DNA of 64,000 nucleotides from Corynebacterium sp. (GCF_030532325.1 NZ_JAUNLS010000002.1:71342-135341), one strand, 5' to 3'. Positions 53,093 to 63,521 are shown, counted from the stretch's first letter. Notes: generated by a model not told the origin, from the sequence alone. A program made the numbers and translations.

Positions 53093-54538
53093 ATGCCATC
53101 TACACCAACCACTCGTGCTGAATCCACACTGCCGGAGTTTCTCCGCGGGCCCATCCTGGTGGCCGGCGGGGGAGTCTCCGGCCGGGGCTGCGCGGCGGTC
53201 CTGCGCCAGCTGGGCGCTGACGTCACCGTGGCCGACTCCAACTCCGCGACCCGCCAGGCGCTCAGCGCCCAGCTGGAGGTGGACACCGTGGATCCGGCCG
53301 CACTGGGGTTGGCCGAGCTCTCCGAGTTCTCCCGCGTGGTCACCTCTCCGGGCTGGGCACCGAGCTCCCCGCTGCTGTGCGCGGCCCACGAGGTGGGCCT
53401 GGAGGTGCTGGGCGACGTCGAACTGGCCTACCGCCTCGACCGCGCCGAGGTCTTCGGCGCCCCGCGCCAGTGGCTGGCGGTGACCGGCACCAACGGCAAG
53501 ACCACCACCACTGGCATGCTGGCCGCAATCATGGAGGCCGATGCCACCCGCAGCGGGCGCCGGGCCCAGGCCGTGGGCAACATCGGGGTCTCCGCCTTCG
53601 ACGCCTTGGCGGCCACCCCGCGCATCGACGTGCTGGTGGCGGAGCTCTCCTCCTTCCAGCTGCACTGGTCCTCCCAGCTGCGCCCGGAGGTCGGGGTGCT
53701 GCTCAACCTGGCCGACGATCACCTGGACTGGCACGGCTCCTTTGAGAACTACGCCAGCGACAAAGCCAAGATCCTGCGCGGCGAGCGCGCCGTGATTGGC
53801 CGCGACGACGCCCACGTGCGCGACTACGCCGCTCGCTTCCGCGGCCCCGAGATGGAGCCGGCCTACGCCTTTAGCGCCGGCGAGCCCGCGCCCGGCGAGG
53901 TGGGCGTGCGCGCAGGAGCGCTGCTCATCAACGACGTCGCCGGGATGACGGCCACCGTGGTCGAGGACGTCACCCGCATCGAGCCGGCGGGCCTGGCGGG
54001 CATCCTTGACGCGGGCGCAGCGGCCGCCGCCGCTGCTGCCGCCGGTGCTGGGGCGGAGTCCATCAGTGCGGGGCTGGCCGCCTATACCGTGGCCGGGCAC
54101 CGCGGCGAGGTGGTGCACAACGCCGACGGGGTCAGCTACATCGATAACTCCAAGGCCACCAACCCCCACGCCGCCGCCGCGGCCCTGCGCGGGCTGGACT
54201 CCGTGGTGTGGGTGGCCGGCGGCCAGCTCAAGGGCGCGGACGTCACCGAGCTGCTGCGCACCCACGGCCTGCAGATGAAGGCGGCGGTGGTGATGGGCGT
54301 CGATAAGCAGCTGCTCGTCGACGCCCTGGCAAAGTACGCGCCCACCGTGCCGGTCAGCGTCATCGACTCCACGGACCCCGCTGAGGCCATGGAGCAGGCG
54401 GTGGCCGCCGCGGTGCAACACGCCGAAGCCGGCGATACCGTACTTTTGGCGCCGGCTGCGGCATCGTTGGATATGTATTCCGGCATGGGGCAGCGTGGAG
54501 ACTTCTTCGCCGCGGCTGTTCGCCGCCTTGCACGCTAG
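53093..54538 (+). CDS. murD: UDP-MurNAc-L-Ala:D-Glu ligase MurD
   Basis: Adds D-glutamate to UDP-MurNAc-L-Ala. The 481-residue protein has the N-domain nucleotide loop VAGGGVSGRG, the ATP loop GTNGKTTTTGM, the ELSSFQL motif and the C-domain DNSKATNPHA. I use the ATG at 53093 (MPSTPTTRAESTLPEF), with GGAAAG about nine bases upstream; a start near 53057 would lie in the preceding hairpin tail. Confidence 0.96.
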   Translation: MPSTPTTRAESTLPEFLRGPILVAGGGVSGRGCAAVLRQLGADVTVADSNSATRQALSAQLEVDTVDPAALGLAELSEFSRVVTSPGWAPSSPLLCAAHEVGLEVLGDVELAYRLDRAEVFGAPRQWLAVTGTNGKTTTTGMLAAIMEADATRSGRRAQAVGNIGVSAFDALAATPRIDVLVAELSSFQLHWSSQLRPEVGVLLNLADDHLDWHGSFENYASDKAKILRGERAVIGRDDAHVRDYAARFRGPEMEPAYAFSAGEPAPGEVGVRAGALLINDVAGMTATVVEDVTRIEPAGLAGILDAGAAAAAAAAAGAGAESISAGLAAYTVAGHRGEVVHNADGVSYIDNSKATNPHAAAAALRGLDSVVWVAGGQLKGADVTELLRTHGLQMKAAVVMGVDKQLLVDALAKYAPTVPVSVIDSTDPAEAMEQAVAAAVQHAEAGDTVLLAPAAASLDMYSGMGQRGDFFAAAVRRLAR

Positions 54539-54578
54539 ATCCCGCACGCAACCCTCGCACGCAACCCTAGGAGTCACC

Positions 54579-56075
54579 GTGACAGTCACTTCCTCGCAGC
54601 AGCGCCCGCCGAGCACCGGGCGTGGTCTGCGCGGCCTGCGCGCCCAGTTCAGCTCCCAGCCGGGCTTTGATTACCAGATGCTGCGCATTGTGATCTTCTC
54701 CCTGGTAGGCATCGGCGTGCTCATGGCCTTTTCCTCCTCGATGGCCACCTCCGTCACTGAGAGCCAAAACCCGTGGTCCGCCGCCATCCGCCAGTGCATC
54801 CTGGTGGCGCTGGGCCTGGTGGTGTTCTGGCTAGGCCTGCGCATTCCGCCCGCCACGCTGCGCAAGTTCATCCCGTGGTTCCTGCTGTTGTCCATACTCT
54901 TGCTCATCGCCGTACTCATCCCCGGCGTGGGCACCGGCCGCGCGGAGGTGGGCTCGCAGTCCTGGATCAGCGTGGGTGGATTCTCCTTCCAGCCCTCGGA
55001 GATCGCCCGCGTGGCGGTGGGGCTCTACGGTGCCTCCGCGCTGGCGGATAAGAGCCACAAGAAGAACACGATTAGTGATCCCTTCATCATGTACTCGCTC
55101 ATCGCGGGCTTCATGCTGCTGCTCATCGTGCTGCAGGGCGACGCCGGCATGGCCGCCTCCTTTGCCATCATGGTGGTCTTTACCCTCTACTTCGCCGGGG
55201 TGGATTGGCGCGTACCAGCGGTCATCCTGGGCCTAGGTGCGGTGGGCATGGTCGCGGTCTTTTTGGGCGGCGGCTTCCGCTCGGATCGCTTCCACACCTA
55301 CTTCGACGCCCTGCGCGGAAACATCACCGATACCCAGGACACCGGCTTCCAGGCCTACCAGGGCTTTCTTTCGCTTGCTGACGGTGGCTTTTGGGGCGTG
55401 GGGCTTGGCCAGTCCCGTGCCAAGTGGTTCTACCTCCCGGAGGCCAAGAACGACTTTATCTTCGCCATCATTGGCGAGGAACTCGGCCTGTGGGGCGGCG
55501 CGTTGGTTATCGGTCTGTTCGCCGTGCTGGGCTACGTGGGCCTGCGCACGGCCAAGCGCGCGCAGAACCAGTACCAGTCCCTCATGGCGGCCACGCTGAC
55601 CGTGGGCGTGGTGGTGCAGGCCTTCATCAATATCGGATACGTGATCGGTGTGCTGCCGGTCACCGGCATTCAGTTGCCCATGATTTCCGCCGGCGGCACG
55701 GCGGCGATCATCACCATCGGTTCGATGGGCCTGTTGTGCAACGTCGCACGCCACGAGCCAATGCAGATCTCCGCCATGCAGAGCTACGGCCGCCCCGTCT
55801 TTGACCGCATCTTCTTCATCCCGGAGCCGCAGGCCCCGGGTGAGAAGAGCACGCGGCGCAGCGGCCGCCACCAGCGCCGCGTGCAGGGCTCCGCCCGCGG
55901 CGAGCGCGAAGGTCGCAGCCGCCGCGAGGCCCGCTTTGGTCAGGCGGTAACCACCCGTGCGCCGCGCCAGGAGGAGCCGCGCGAGCCGGGGCAGCGCCGC
56001 CGGGCCGGGCAGGCCGGGCAGTACGGCCGGGGCCAGCAGCAGGGCAGGCGCCGCGGGCGCGGTGAGCGCCGATAG
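54579..56075 (+). CDS. ftsW: Septal peptidoglycan polymerase FtsW
   Basis: SEDS-family glycosyltransferase that polymerises lipid II with FtsI. The 498-residue protein has ten membrane helices, the catalytic-Asp loop near AKNDFIFAIIGEELG, and GIQLPMISAGG. The C-terminal tail of about 90 residues is extremely Arg/Gly/Gln-rich and cytosolic, a likely interaction region. It starts at the GTG at 54579 with AGGAG five bases upstream; a direct repeat (ACGCAACCCT twice) precedes that site. Confidence 0.96.
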   Translation: MTVTSSQQRPPSTGRGLRGLRAQFSSQPGFDYQMLRIVIFSLVGIGVLMAFSSSMATSVTESQNPWSAAIRQCILVALGLVVFWLGLRIPPATLRKFIPWFLLLSILLLIAVLIPGVGTGRAEVGSQSWISVGGFSFQPSEIARVAVGLYGASALADKSHKKNTISDPFIMYSLIAGFMLLLIVLQGDAGMAASFAIMVVFTLYFAGVDWRVPAVILGLGAVGMVAVFLGGGFRSDRFHTYFDALRGNITDTQDTGFQAYQGFLSLADGGFWGVGLGQSRAKWFYLPEAKNDFIFAIIGEELGLWGGALVIGLFAVLGYVGLRTAKRAQNQYQSLMAATLTVGVVVQAFINIGYVIGVLPVTGIQLPMISAGGTAAIITIGSMGLLCNVARHEPMQISAMQSYGRPVFDRIFFIPEPQAPGEKSTRRSGRHQRRVQGSARGEREGRSRREARFGQAVTTRAPRQEEPREPGQRRRAGQAGQYGRGQQQGRRRGRGERR

Positions 56076-56136
56076 CCCAGCGCCTAAGGCGCGGCGAGCG
56101 CCGAGAATGCAGGCCCGCGCTGGTAGCCTGTAGTGC

Positions 56137-57213
56137 ATGAATTCCACGCCTTTGTCAGTCGTCATTGCAGGTGGCGGCACTGCCGGACACATCGAACCAG
56201 CTCTTGCGGTGGGGGAGGCACTGCGCCAGCGCCACGGGGCGCGGGTTACCGCCTTGGGTACCCAGCGGGGCTTGGAGCGAGACATCATTCCGGCGCGCGG
56301 CGTGGACTTGCGGATGATCACCCCGGTGCCCGTGCCGCGCAAGGTCAACGCGGCGCTGTTTAAGCTTCCCTTCACCGTGGCCAAGTCTGTGCGCGAGACC
56401 CGTCAGGTGCTCAAGGACGTCGGCGCCGACGCCGTCTTCGGCACCGGCGGCTACGTGGCCGCGCCCGCCTACCTGGCCGCGAAGTCCCTGGGGCTGCCCT
56501 TCTTTGTGCTGGAGACCAACGCCCTGGCGGGCATGGCCAACAAGCTGGGCGTGCGCCTGGGCGGCGTGGGGCTCAACGCGCAGGCCAACTCCGGCATGCC
56601 GGGGGAGGTCGTGGGCATCCCGGTACGTCCGGGCCTGGGCCAGGATCCCGATGGCAGCATCGCGGCGGCCGCACGGCAGCGCTGGAGCCTGGATGATTCC
56701 CGCCCCACGGTGGTCATCACCGGCGGCTCCCAGGGCGCGGTGAGCATCAACACCGCCGTGGCCGGTGCGATTGCGGATCTCACCCAGGATTTCCAGGTGC
56801 TGCACGCCTACGGCAAGAAGAACGCTGCGCCCGAGCACCACGAGCACTACACCGCCTTGCCCTACATCGATGACATGGCCGGGGCGCTCGCGGTGGCCGA
56901 TGTTATGGTGTGTCGCTCAGGCGCGATGACGGTGGCGGAGGTCTCCGCCGCCGGCCTGCCGGCCATCTACATCCCGCTGCCAATTGGCAACGGCGAGCAG
57001 GCGCTCAACTCCCGCGAGCAGGTCGCCGCCGGGGCGGCCATCCAGGTGCCCGACGCCGAACTTACACCCGCCCGCCTGAGCCAGGAGGTGCGCGCTATTC
57101 TTGATCATCCCGATACCTGGCGGGCCATGCAGGCCGCGGCCCAGGCCAGCCCCGCTGGTGATGTGGCCGAGAAGCTCGCGGACCGCATCGCCGCTGCGTG
57201 CGCCAAGCACTAG
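56137..57213 (+). CDS. murG: UDP-GlcNAc:lipid I transferase MurG
   Basis: Completes lipid II at the inner membrane face. The 358-residue GT-B enzyme has the N-terminal loop GGGTAGHIEPALA, the GTGGYVAAPA motif and the C-domain TGGSQGAVSIN plus SGAMTVAEVSAAGLP donor-site residues. The ATG at 56137 has no ribosome-binding site, but TAGCCT lies 7 nt upstream, so an internal leaderless promoter probably starts here within the dcw cluster. Confidence 0.97.
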   Translation: MNSTPLSVVIAGGGTAGHIEPALAVGEALRQRHGARVTALGTQRGLERDIIPARGVDLRMITPVPVPRKVNAALFKLPFTVAKSVRETRQVLKDVGADAVFGTGGYVAAPAYLAAKSLGLPFFVLETNALAGMANKLGVRLGGVGLNAQANSGMPGEVVGIPVRPGLGQDPDGSIAAAARQRWSLDDSRPTVVITGGSQGAVSINTAVAGAIADLTQDFQVLHAYGKKNAAPEHHEHYTALPYIDDMAGALAVADVMVCRSGAMTVAEVSAAGLPAIYIPLPIGNGEQALNSREQVAAGAAIQVPDAELTPARLSQEVRAILDHPDTWRAMQAAAQASPAGDVAEKLADRIAAACAKH

Positions 57214-57298
57214 CCGGATAATCAGACTCCTACCTATTTATCACGCCTGAGAAGACATCACGGCGAAAACATCACGGCCGACGAAGGACTATTCACCC

Positions 57299-58768
57299 AT
57301 GACTGACACTTATGACCTCTCCCGCGTCCACCTGGTGGGCATCGGCGGCTCCGGCATGTCCGGGCTGGCCCGCATCCTGGTCAACCGCGGCGCCATTGTC
57401 ACCGGTTCCGACGTCAAGGACTCCACCCCGGTGGAGGTCCTGCGCACGATGGGCGCCAAGGTAAGCATCGGCCACAAGGCGGAGAACCTCACCCTGGCAG
57501 GCCAGGAGCCCACTGTGGTGGTGACCTCGTTCGCGGCCATCCCGCAGGACAACCCCGAGCTGGTCGCCGCCCGCGAGGCTGGCATTCCGGTCATCCGCCG
57601 CTCGGACCTCCTCGCTGAGCTGATGAGCGGCTACCGTCAGGTGCTCCTGGCCGGCACTCACGGCAAGACCTCGACGACTTCCATGACGGTCAGCGCCCTG
57701 CAGCAGGCAGGCCTGGATCCCTCCTTCGCCATCGGCGGCCAGCTCAACCGCGCGGGCACCAACGCGCACGCGGGCACTGGCGATGCCTTCGTGGCCGAGG
57801 CCGATGAGTCCGACGCCTCACTACTGCGCTACAGCCCCGAGGTTGCCGTCATCACCAACATTGAGCCGGACCACCTGGATTACTTCGGCAGCCCGGAGAA
57901 GTACTTCCAGGTCTTCGACGACTTTGCCGAGCGCATCGTCGAGGGCGGCTGCCTGGTGGTCTGTCTGGAGGATGAGCAGGCCGCCGCGACCGGCGAACGC
58001 GCCCTGGCCCGCGGCACCACCGTGCTGGGCTATGGCACGGCCGCCGCGGCGCAGAAGCACCCGGGCATCCCGCTGGCCGGCGAGATTCTTGCAGAGTCCG
58101 TCACCGTGGCCGGCACCCAGGTGCGCGTGCGCCTCACCCTGCCGGGCGCCGAGCCTCAGGAGCTCGGGTACGAGCTGCAGATTCCTGGTCACCACATGGT
58201 GCTCAATTCCGTGGCCGCGCTGGTGGCCGGCGCTCTGGTAGGCGGCGAGCCCCGCGAGCTGGCCGAGGGCCTGCAGGACTTCGGGGGAGTGCGCCGCCGC
58301 TTCGAATACCGCGGCAGCGTGCGCATCGCCGGCGAGGATTCCCGCCCAGTGCGTGTCTTTGACGATTACGCCCACCATCCCACCGAGGTCACCGCGGTGC
58401 TTAACGCCGCGCGCAGCAAGGTGGAGGCCGAGGGCGAGGGAGCGCGCGTGATCGCCTGCTTCCAGCCGCATCTGTATTCGCGCACCATGGAGTTCGACAA
58501 GGAATTCGCCGAGGCGCTTTCGCTTGCCGACGCCGCCGTGGTCCTCGACATCTACGGCGCGCGCGAGAAGACGGTAGAAGGCATTACCTCCCGCATCATC
58601 ACCGACAAGATGCCCGAGGACATGAAGGTCATCTTCGAGCCGAACTTCTCCGAGGGTGCGCAGGACGTTATTTCCCTGGTGCAGCCGGGCGATGTCGTCC
58701 TCACCATCGGTGCGGGTTCGGTGACGATGCTTGCCGCTGAGATCCTCGACGGCCTGAAGGCGCTTTAA
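57299..58768 (+). CDS. murC: UDP-MurNAc:L-Ala ligase MurC
   Basis: First Mur ligase, adding L-alanine to UDP-MurNAc. The 489-residue enzyme shows the UDP loop [14 protein letters not shown], the ATP loop [11 protein letters not shown], the ADESDAS metal-binding region and DDYAHHPTE of the C-domain. GAAGGAC precedes the ATG. Its stop overlaps the ftsQ ATG by one base (TAATG). Its place after murG, far from murEF, is normal for this cluster. Confidence 0.97.
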   Translation: MTDTYDLSRVHLVGIGGSGMSGLARILVNRGAIVTGSDVKDSTPVEVLRTMGAKVSIGHKAENLTLAGQEPTVVVTSFAAIPQDNPELVAAREAGIPVIRRSDLLAELMSGYRQVLLAGTHGKTSTTSMTVSALQQAGLDPSFAIGGQLNRAGTNAHAGTGDAFVAEADESDASLLRYSPEVAVITNIEPDHLDYFGSPEKYFQVFDDFAERIVEGGCLVVCLEDEQAAATGERALARGTTVLGYGTAAAAQKHPGIPLAGEILAESVTVAGTQVRVRLTLPGAEPQELGYELQIPGHHMVLNSVAALVAGALVGGEPRELAEGLQDFGGVRRRFEYRGSVRIAGEDSRPVRVFDDYAHHPTEVTAVLNAARSKVEAEGEGARVIACFQPHLYSRTMEFDKEFAEALSLADAAVVLDIYGAREKTVEGITSRIITDKMPEDMKVIFEPNFSEGAQDVISLVQPGDVVLTIGAGSVTMLAAEILDGLKAL

Positions 58769-59427
58769 TGTCGAAGAAGGTGATAGCGGCCGTCGTCGGA
58801 GGCGTTCTAGCACTCGTGCTCCTCGCGGGCGCGGCGGTGTGGGTGTTTCCGGTGCTCACCGTGAAGTCCTTCGAGATCACCGGCAACGAGCACAGCACAC
58901 CGCAGGAGATCGAGGAGGCCTCCCACGTGGCCCAGGGCAGCAACCTGGTGCGCCTGGATGCCCGCGAGGCCGCGAGCAACATTGTGAGCCTGCCCTGGGT
59001 GGAGTCAGCCACGGTCTCCCGCGCTTTCCCCTCCACGGTGCGCGTGGAGCTCACGGAGCACACCGCGGTGGCCTTCATCAAGGAGGGCGAGGCCACGCAG
59101 CTTGTCGACGACACCGGTGAGAAGTTCGCCATGGACACCCCGCCCGAGGACGCCGTGGAGCTTAGCGGAAAGATCGACGAGGACGCGGAGGTCTTGCAGC
59201 CCGCCGTGGAGATCCTCGCCGCGCTGCCGCAGCCGCTGCGCGCCCAGGTGCGCACCCTGGAGGTCGACGGGCGCTACTCCATGACGCTGGTGACCAAGGA
59301 CGATCGCCGCGTGTACTGGGGCGCTTCCGAGGACAACCACAACAAGGCGATCGCCTTCGAGGACGTGCTCAAGTTGGAGGGCTCGCAGTGGAACATTTCC
59401 AACCCGGAGCTGGTGACCTCGCGCTAG
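58768..59427 (+). CDS. ftsQ: Division protein FtsQ
   Basis: A 219-residue bitopic divisome protein with almost no cytosolic tail, a membrane helix at about 4-28, a POTRA domain beginning VKSFEITGNEHSTPQEI, and the FtsQ beta domain (WVESATVSRAFPSTVRVELTEH). Very short cytosolic regions contrast with mycobacterial FtsQ. Translationally coupled to murC. Confidence 0.95.
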   Translation: MSKKVIAAVVGGVLALVLLAGAAVWVFPVLTVKSFEITGNEHSTPQEIEEASHVAQGSNLVRLDAREAASNIVSLPWVESATVSRAFPSTVRVELTEHTAVAFIKEGEATQLVDDTGEKFAMDTPPEDAVELSGKIDEDAEVLQPAVEILAALPQPLRAQVRTLEVDGRYSMTLVTKDDRRVYWGASEDNHNKAIAFEDVLKLEGSQWNISNPELVTSR

Positions 59428-59639
59428 CCAGAGCAGCGTAGACTACTGCGGCGCATGGGGCGCCTGTGACTTGAAAACCCGCATGTCAGGAACTCTAAAC
59501 CAGTGGTTGAGGGTATCGACACGCGGGCAAATGAACGCGGAAATCACGGCAATGTCGTTAATGATGGAAGCAACCGCCTCGCACGGAGGCGCCTTCTCGT
59601 TTAGTACAAACCTTAAATCGAAAGGTGAGAGACCCTCAC
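59428..59639 (+). promoter_or_regulatory. ftsZ upstream promoter region
   Basis: 212 bases between ftsQ and ftsZ with several possible -10 hexamers (TAGACT near 59440, TAAACC near 59497) and a GAGAG ribosome-binding site. C. glutamicum ftsZ has several promoters in this position (from memory), so independent ftsZ transcription is likely. Confidence 0.5.
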
Positions 59640-60929
59640 ATGATCTCTACTAGCAACAACCTCGCGGACATCAAGGTCGTCGGCGTCGGCGGCGGCGGCG
59701 TCAATGCGGTTAACCGCATGATTGAAGAAGGCCTCAAGGGTGTCCAGTTCGTCGCCATCAACACGGACTCGCAGGCGCTGATCTTCTCCGACGCAGACAC
59801 CAAGCTCGACATCGGACGCGAAGCCACCCGAGGCCTGGGCGCAGGCGCTAACCCGGAGGTGGGCAAGACCTCCGCCGAGGATCACAAGACCGAAATCGAA
59901 GACGCCCTGCAGGGCTCCGACATGGTCTTCGTCACCGCCGGCGAGGGCGGCGGCACCGGCACCGGTGCGGCTCCGGTCGTGGCGTCCATCGCTAAAAAGA
60001 TGGGCGCGCTGACCGTCGGCGTTGTCACCCGCCCCTTCAAGTTCGAGGGCGCTCGCCGCACCCGCCAAGCCATGGCCGGCATCGAGGAGCTGCGCGAGGT
60101 CTGCGATACCCTCATCGTCATCCCAAATGACCGCCTCATGCAGCTCGGCGGGGAGGAGCTGTCCATCGTCGAGGCCTTCCGCGCCGCCGATGAGGTTCTG
60201 CACAACGGTGTTCAGGGCATTACCAACCTCATCACCATCCCGGGCATGATCAACGTCGACTTTGCCGACGTTCGCTCCGTCATGGCTGACGCCGGCTCCG
60301 CCCTCATGGGTATCGGCTCCGCCCGCGGCGATAACCGCGCGCTGCAGGCAGCCGAGCAGGCAATAAACTCCCCGCTGCTGGAGTCCACCATGGAGGGCGC
60401 CAAGGGCGTTCTGCTTTCCATCGCGGGTGGCTCCGATCTTGGCCTGCACGAGGTCAATGCCGCGGCTTCCATGGTGGAGGAGCGCGCCGACGAGGACGCC
60501 AACATCATCTTCGGCACCATCATCGACGACAACCTGGGTGATGAAGTCCGCGTCACCATCATCGCCACCGGCTTCGACGCGCAGGCCAACATGACGCAAC
60601 CGGCTCAGCAGCAGCAGGCTTCCCGCCCGGGCTCCCTCTTTGACAACCGTGAGGTGGAGCCGCGCGAGGAGCGCGAGAGCTTCGCCCCGCGTCCGGAGGA
60701 GCGCGAGGTCTACCAGCCGCGCCAGGAGGAGCGTGAGCCTTACACCCCGCGCCACTCCTACGAGCGCGAGCAGCCGGCCTCCAGCGGCCTGTTCACCACC
60801 TCGGATCGCTTCCGCGAGGAGCGACGCGAGGACCGCGATGACTACCGCCTGTCCCGCTCCACCGAGCCGCGCCGCTACGATGACGGCGACGATGACGATG
60901 ATCTGGACGTTCCCTCCTTCATGCGCTAA
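59640..60929 (+). CDS. ftsZ: Cell division GTPase FtsZ
   Basis: Tubulin homologue that forms the Z-ring. The 429-residue protein has the GTP signature GGGTGTG (about residues 103-109), the T7 loop [11 protein letters not shown] and a full globular core to about residue 318. The linker (about 325-415) is rich in Arg/Glu with repeats of [22 protein letters not shown] type, followed by the conserved tip [10 protein letters not shown] that binds SepF, which is encoded nearby. I use the ATG at 59640; a GTG at 59625 would consume the ribosome-binding site. Confidence 0.98.
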   Translation: MISTSNNLADIKVVGVGGGGVNAVNRMIEEGLKGVQFVAINTDSQALIFSDADTKLDIGREATRGLGAGANPEVGKTSAEDHKTEIEDALQGSDMVFVTAGEGGGTGTGAAPVVASIAKKMGALTVGVVTRPFKFEGARRTRQAMAGIEELREVCDTLIVIPNDRLMQLGGEELSIVEAFRAADEVLHNGVQGITNLITIPGMINVDFADVRSVMADAGSALMGIGSARGDNRALQAAEQAINSPLLESTMEGAKGVLLSIAGGSDLGLHEVNAAASMVEERADEDANIIFGTIIDDNLGDEVRVTIIATGFDAQANMTQPAQQQQASRPGSLFDNREVEPREERESFAPRPEEREVYQPRQEEREPYTPRHSYEREQPASSGLFTTSDRFREERREDRDDYRLSRSTEPRRYDDGDDDDDLDVPSFMR

Positions 60930-60971
60930 GGGATGCGTTCATGAACTAGATCATCATCTAGGCTTGAGTGC

Positions 60972-61706
60972 ATGCCACTAAACGAGGAAACAGGACGCCG
61001 CCCCGTCCGCATGGTTTTCACCAGCCGTGCCGGCGGGGCTTCGTCGTCCCCTTATGACTCTTTCAACTTGGGCGACCACGTGGGCGATGACCCCGCCGCC
61101 GTGGCCGCCAACCGCGCGCGGTTGAAGAAGGCCGTGGGCTTGGAGGACATCGTGTGGATGGAACAGCTCCACACCAACACCGTGACCGTGGTGGGCCCGG
61201 AGCGCCGCGGGGTCGACGAGCCCGTGGAGGCCACCGACGCCCTGGTGACCACCGAAAAACGCCTGGGCCTGGGCGTGCTGGTGGCTGATTGCACCCCGGT
61301 GCTGCTGGTGGATATCGCCGCTGGGGTCATCGCCGCGGTGCACGCCGGACGCCTCGGCGCGCGCAACGGGATCGTGCGCAACACCGTAGAGACCATGGTC
61401 TCGCTTGGCGCTAGCCCCGCCAGTATCCAGGTGCTCATGGGCCCGGCGGCTTCCGGGCGCAACTATGAGGTCCCCGAGGCGATGGCGGAGGACGTCGAGA
61501 AGCACCTGCCCGGATCCAAGACCCGCACCGCACAGGGCACCTGGGGAGTGGACGTGCGTGCCGGCCTGGTGCGCCAGCTGATGAGTATGGGGGTCACCGC
61601 CATCGAGTCCGATCCGCGCTGCACCATCGAGGACACCGACTTCTTTTCTTATCGCCGCGAGGGCGCCACCGGGCGCCAGGCCGGCGTCATTTGGTTGGAA
61701 GACTAG
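60972..61706 (+). CDS. pgeF: YfiH/PgeF-type laccase-domain protein
   Basis: A 244-residue protein of the DUF152 family. The metal-site residues are in EQLHTNTV (His), VADCTPVLL (Cys) and AVHAGRLG (His). E. coli YfiH removes wrongly incorporated L-Ser from muropeptide precursors (PgeF); other members deaminate adenosine, so the physiological substrate is uncertain. The ATG at 60972 has TAGGCT 7 nt upstream, suggesting a leaderless promoter. Placement after ftsZ is typical for Gram-positive dcw clusters. Confidence 0.9.
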   Translation: MPLNEETGRRPVRMVFTSRAGGASSSPYDSFNLGDHVGDDPAAVAANRARLKKAVGLEDIVWMEQLHTNTVTVVGPERRGVDEPVEATDALVTTEKRLGLGVLVADCTPVLLVDIAAGVIAAVHAGRLGARNGIVRNTVETMVSLGASPASIQVLMGPAASGRNYEVPEAMAEDVEKHLPGSKTRTAQGTWGVDVRAGLVRQLMSMGVTAIESDPRCTIEDTDFFSYRREGATGRQAGVIWLED

Positions 61707-61724
61707 CTGCTTGGAGGATGAGAC

Positions 61725-62465
61725 ATGACTGACACGACCACCCCGCACACGCCTGCTCACGACGCCGATGCGCAGCGCCTGGAGGAGCTGCGCGCTGGCC
61801 TGGAGCGCACCCGCGCCGAGATTTCCCGCCTGTCCCAGGAGGCCGGCCGCAAGGAGCCGCAGCTACTGCCGGTGACCAAGTTCCACCCGGCCAGTGACAT
61901 CGCTCTGCTGGGCCAGCTGGGAATCACCGACGTCGCCGAAAACCGCGAACAGGAGGCCCGCGAGAAGGCTGAGGCGCTGCCGCAGATGCGCTTTCACATG
62001 ATTGGCCAGATCCAATCCAAGAAGGCCAATCACGTGGCGCGCTGGGCGCACAGCGTGCACTCCTTGGACTCGGAAAAGCTCGCGCGCGGCCTCGACAGGG
62101 GAGTGGCACTGGCCAAGGAGCGCGGCCAGCGCGAGGACGGTCTTCCGGTGTTCATCCAAGTCTCCGCGGACGGCGATACCGCGCGCGGCGGCTGCCCCGT
62201 TGACGGAGTCTTCGAGCTCGCGGATCTGGTGGAAGAACTGGAGAATCTGCAGCTGCGCGGCCTGATGGTTGTCCCGCCTCTCGACGCCGACCCCGGCGAG
62301 GTCTTTGGACAGGTCAGGGCGCTGGCGGAGGAGGTTGCTACGCGCTGTGGGCACCCCATGCTGCTATCCGCAGGAATGAGCGGGGACATGGCCGAGGCCA
62401 TTGCGCACGGCAGCGATATTGTGCGTGTCGGAACCGGGATTATGGGGCCGCGGCCACTAGGTTAG
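61725..62465 (+). CDS. yggS: YggS/PLPBP-family pyridoxal phosphate homeostasis protein
   Basis: A 246-residue single-domain PLP protein of the alanine-racemase N-terminal fold. The PLP lysine is in LLPVTKFHPA (about Lys47), the phosphate-binding region is SAGMSGDMAEAI, and GENREQE-type conservation (VAENREQEAREK) is intact. It binds and buffers PLP rather than catalysing a known reaction. GGAGGATGAGAC precedes the ATG; it follows pgeF by 18 bases. Confidence 0.94.
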   Translation: MTDTTTPHTPAHDADAQRLEELRAGLERTRAEISRLSQEAGRKEPQLLPVTKFHPASDIALLGQLGITDVAENREQEAREKAEALPQMRFHMIGQIQSKKANHVARWAHSVHSLDSEKLARGLDRGVALAKERGQREDGLPVFIQVSADGDTARGGCPVDGVFELADLVEELENLQLRGLMVVPPLDADPGEVFGQVRALAEEVATRCGHPMLLSAGMSGDMAEAIAHGSDIVRVGTGIMGPRPLG

Positions 62466-62567
62466 TGGGCAACGCAAAAGCGCATCACACCAGTGTTATT
62501 CACTTCTGTTTCACGTCTGTTTCAGGAGTTAAAAACGTTCACATTCTAGGTCAGAGGGAGACCCACA

Positions 62568-62996
62568 ATGTCTTTAATCGATAGGACGAAAGAGTTCTTC
62601 GGGCTGGGCCCGATGGACATCGACGCCGATGATCCGTACTACGCAGACGATCGCGGTTACACCGCGCCTTCCTACGGCAACGCCTACGAGCAGCCGGCTG
62701 AGGAAGCAAACTTCGCGCCGACCATCGTGGCTTTGTCCGTAGTCTCCTTCAACGATGCAGCCAAGGTGGGCGCCCCGTTCCGCGACGGCGACGCCGTGGT
62801 CTTCGAGCTCACCGACGCCGAGCGCCCCGCCGCCAAGCGCTTCGTGGACTTCGCCGCCGGCCTGTGCTTCGCGCTGGAAGGCCGCATGATGAACCTGACC
62901 AAGGGCATGGACACCAACCGCAAGGTCTTTGCCATCGTGCCCAAGGGCGCTGACATCTCCACCCTGGAGCTTGAGCGCGCTGCGCACCTGCGCTAA
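62568..62996 (+). CDS. sepF: Cell division protein SepF
   Basis: A 142-residue protein with an N-terminal amphipathic membrane-binding helix (MSLIDRTKEFFGLG), an acidic linker and a C-terminal DUF552 beta-alpha-beta domain (about 50-135) that dimerises and binds the FtsZ tip. SepF is the essential Z-ring membrane tether in Corynebacteriales, which lack FtsA. Two TCTGTTTCA copies upstream (about 62505-62525) and AGGGAG before the ATG are visible. Confidence 0.97.
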   Translation: MSLIDRTKEFFGLGPMDIDADDPYYADDRGYTAPSYGNAYEQPAEEANFAPTIVALSVVSFNDAAKVGAPFRDGDAVVFELTDAERPAAKRFVDFAAGLCFALEGRMMNLTKGMDTNRKVFAIVPKGADISTLELERAAHLR

Positions 62997-63018
62997 GGCC
63001 CCGGCTTAACTTTTTCCG

Positions 63019-63060
63019 AACGCCGCTTCCCCCAAGTGTTGGTGGGGGAGGCGGCGTTTG
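63019..63060 (+). terminator. Terminator of sepF
   Basis: 16-bp stem with one G-U pair (63019-63034 with 63043-63058) followed by TTTG. It ends the sepF transcript before yggT. Confidence 0.85.
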
Positions 63061-63112
63061 TGTGTGGGGCCGACTCCCACCGGCGGGGGTAATTCCGATA
63101 GGCTCGTGTGCT

Positions 63113-63415
63113 GTGAATACCCTAGGTTCGATTTTGTTGGTCCTCCTGAGCCTCTACTCGTGGATTCTGGTGGCGCGCATCATCATTGAGATGATTCAGT
63201 CCTTCTCCCGCGAGTTCAACCCGCCGCGCTGGTTCATGATGGTGGCTGAGGTGCTCTTTGTGCTCACGGATCCGCCGGTCAAGGCGCTGCGCAAGGTGAT
63301 TCCGCCGCTGCGGATGGGCGGGGTGGCACTCGATGTGTCCATCATCGTGCTCTTCCTGCTGATCGCCTTTCTTTCCCGGCTTGTTGCCTGGATTTTCTTT
63401 GGCCCAATGGCCTAG
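63113..63415 (+). CDS. yggT: YggT family membrane protein
   Basis: A 100-residue protein with two to three membrane helices (about 3-26, 45-62 and 72-94) and the YggT core RIIIEMIQSF ... DPPVKALRKVIPP. Function unknown; YggT genes lie between sepF and divIVA across Gram-positive bacteria, which suggests a role in envelope growth. The start is the GTG at 63113, with TAGGCT 8 nt upstream; the in-frame extension to 63062 runs through the terminator. Confidence 0.92.
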   Translation: MNTLGSILLVLLSLYSWILVARIIIEMIQSFSREFNPPRWFMMVAEVLFVLTDPPVKALRKVIPPLRMGGVALDVSIIVLFLLIAFLSRLVAWIFFGPMA

Positions 63416-63492
63416 ACAACGGCTTGCGGGTGTACTAAACCCTATTGTTAACGTTGAGGCTTAAAGCTCCGTTAGATAATGTGGGCTTTTGG

Positions 63493-63521
63493 TTACAATG
63501 ATTAAGAGCAATCCGTATTAT
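63493..63521 (+). promoter_or_regulatory. Candidate divIVA promoter
   Basis: TTACAA (63493-63498) and TATTAT (63516-63521) with 17-bp spacing in an AT-rich stretch. The leader would be about 90 nt. Confidence 0.5.
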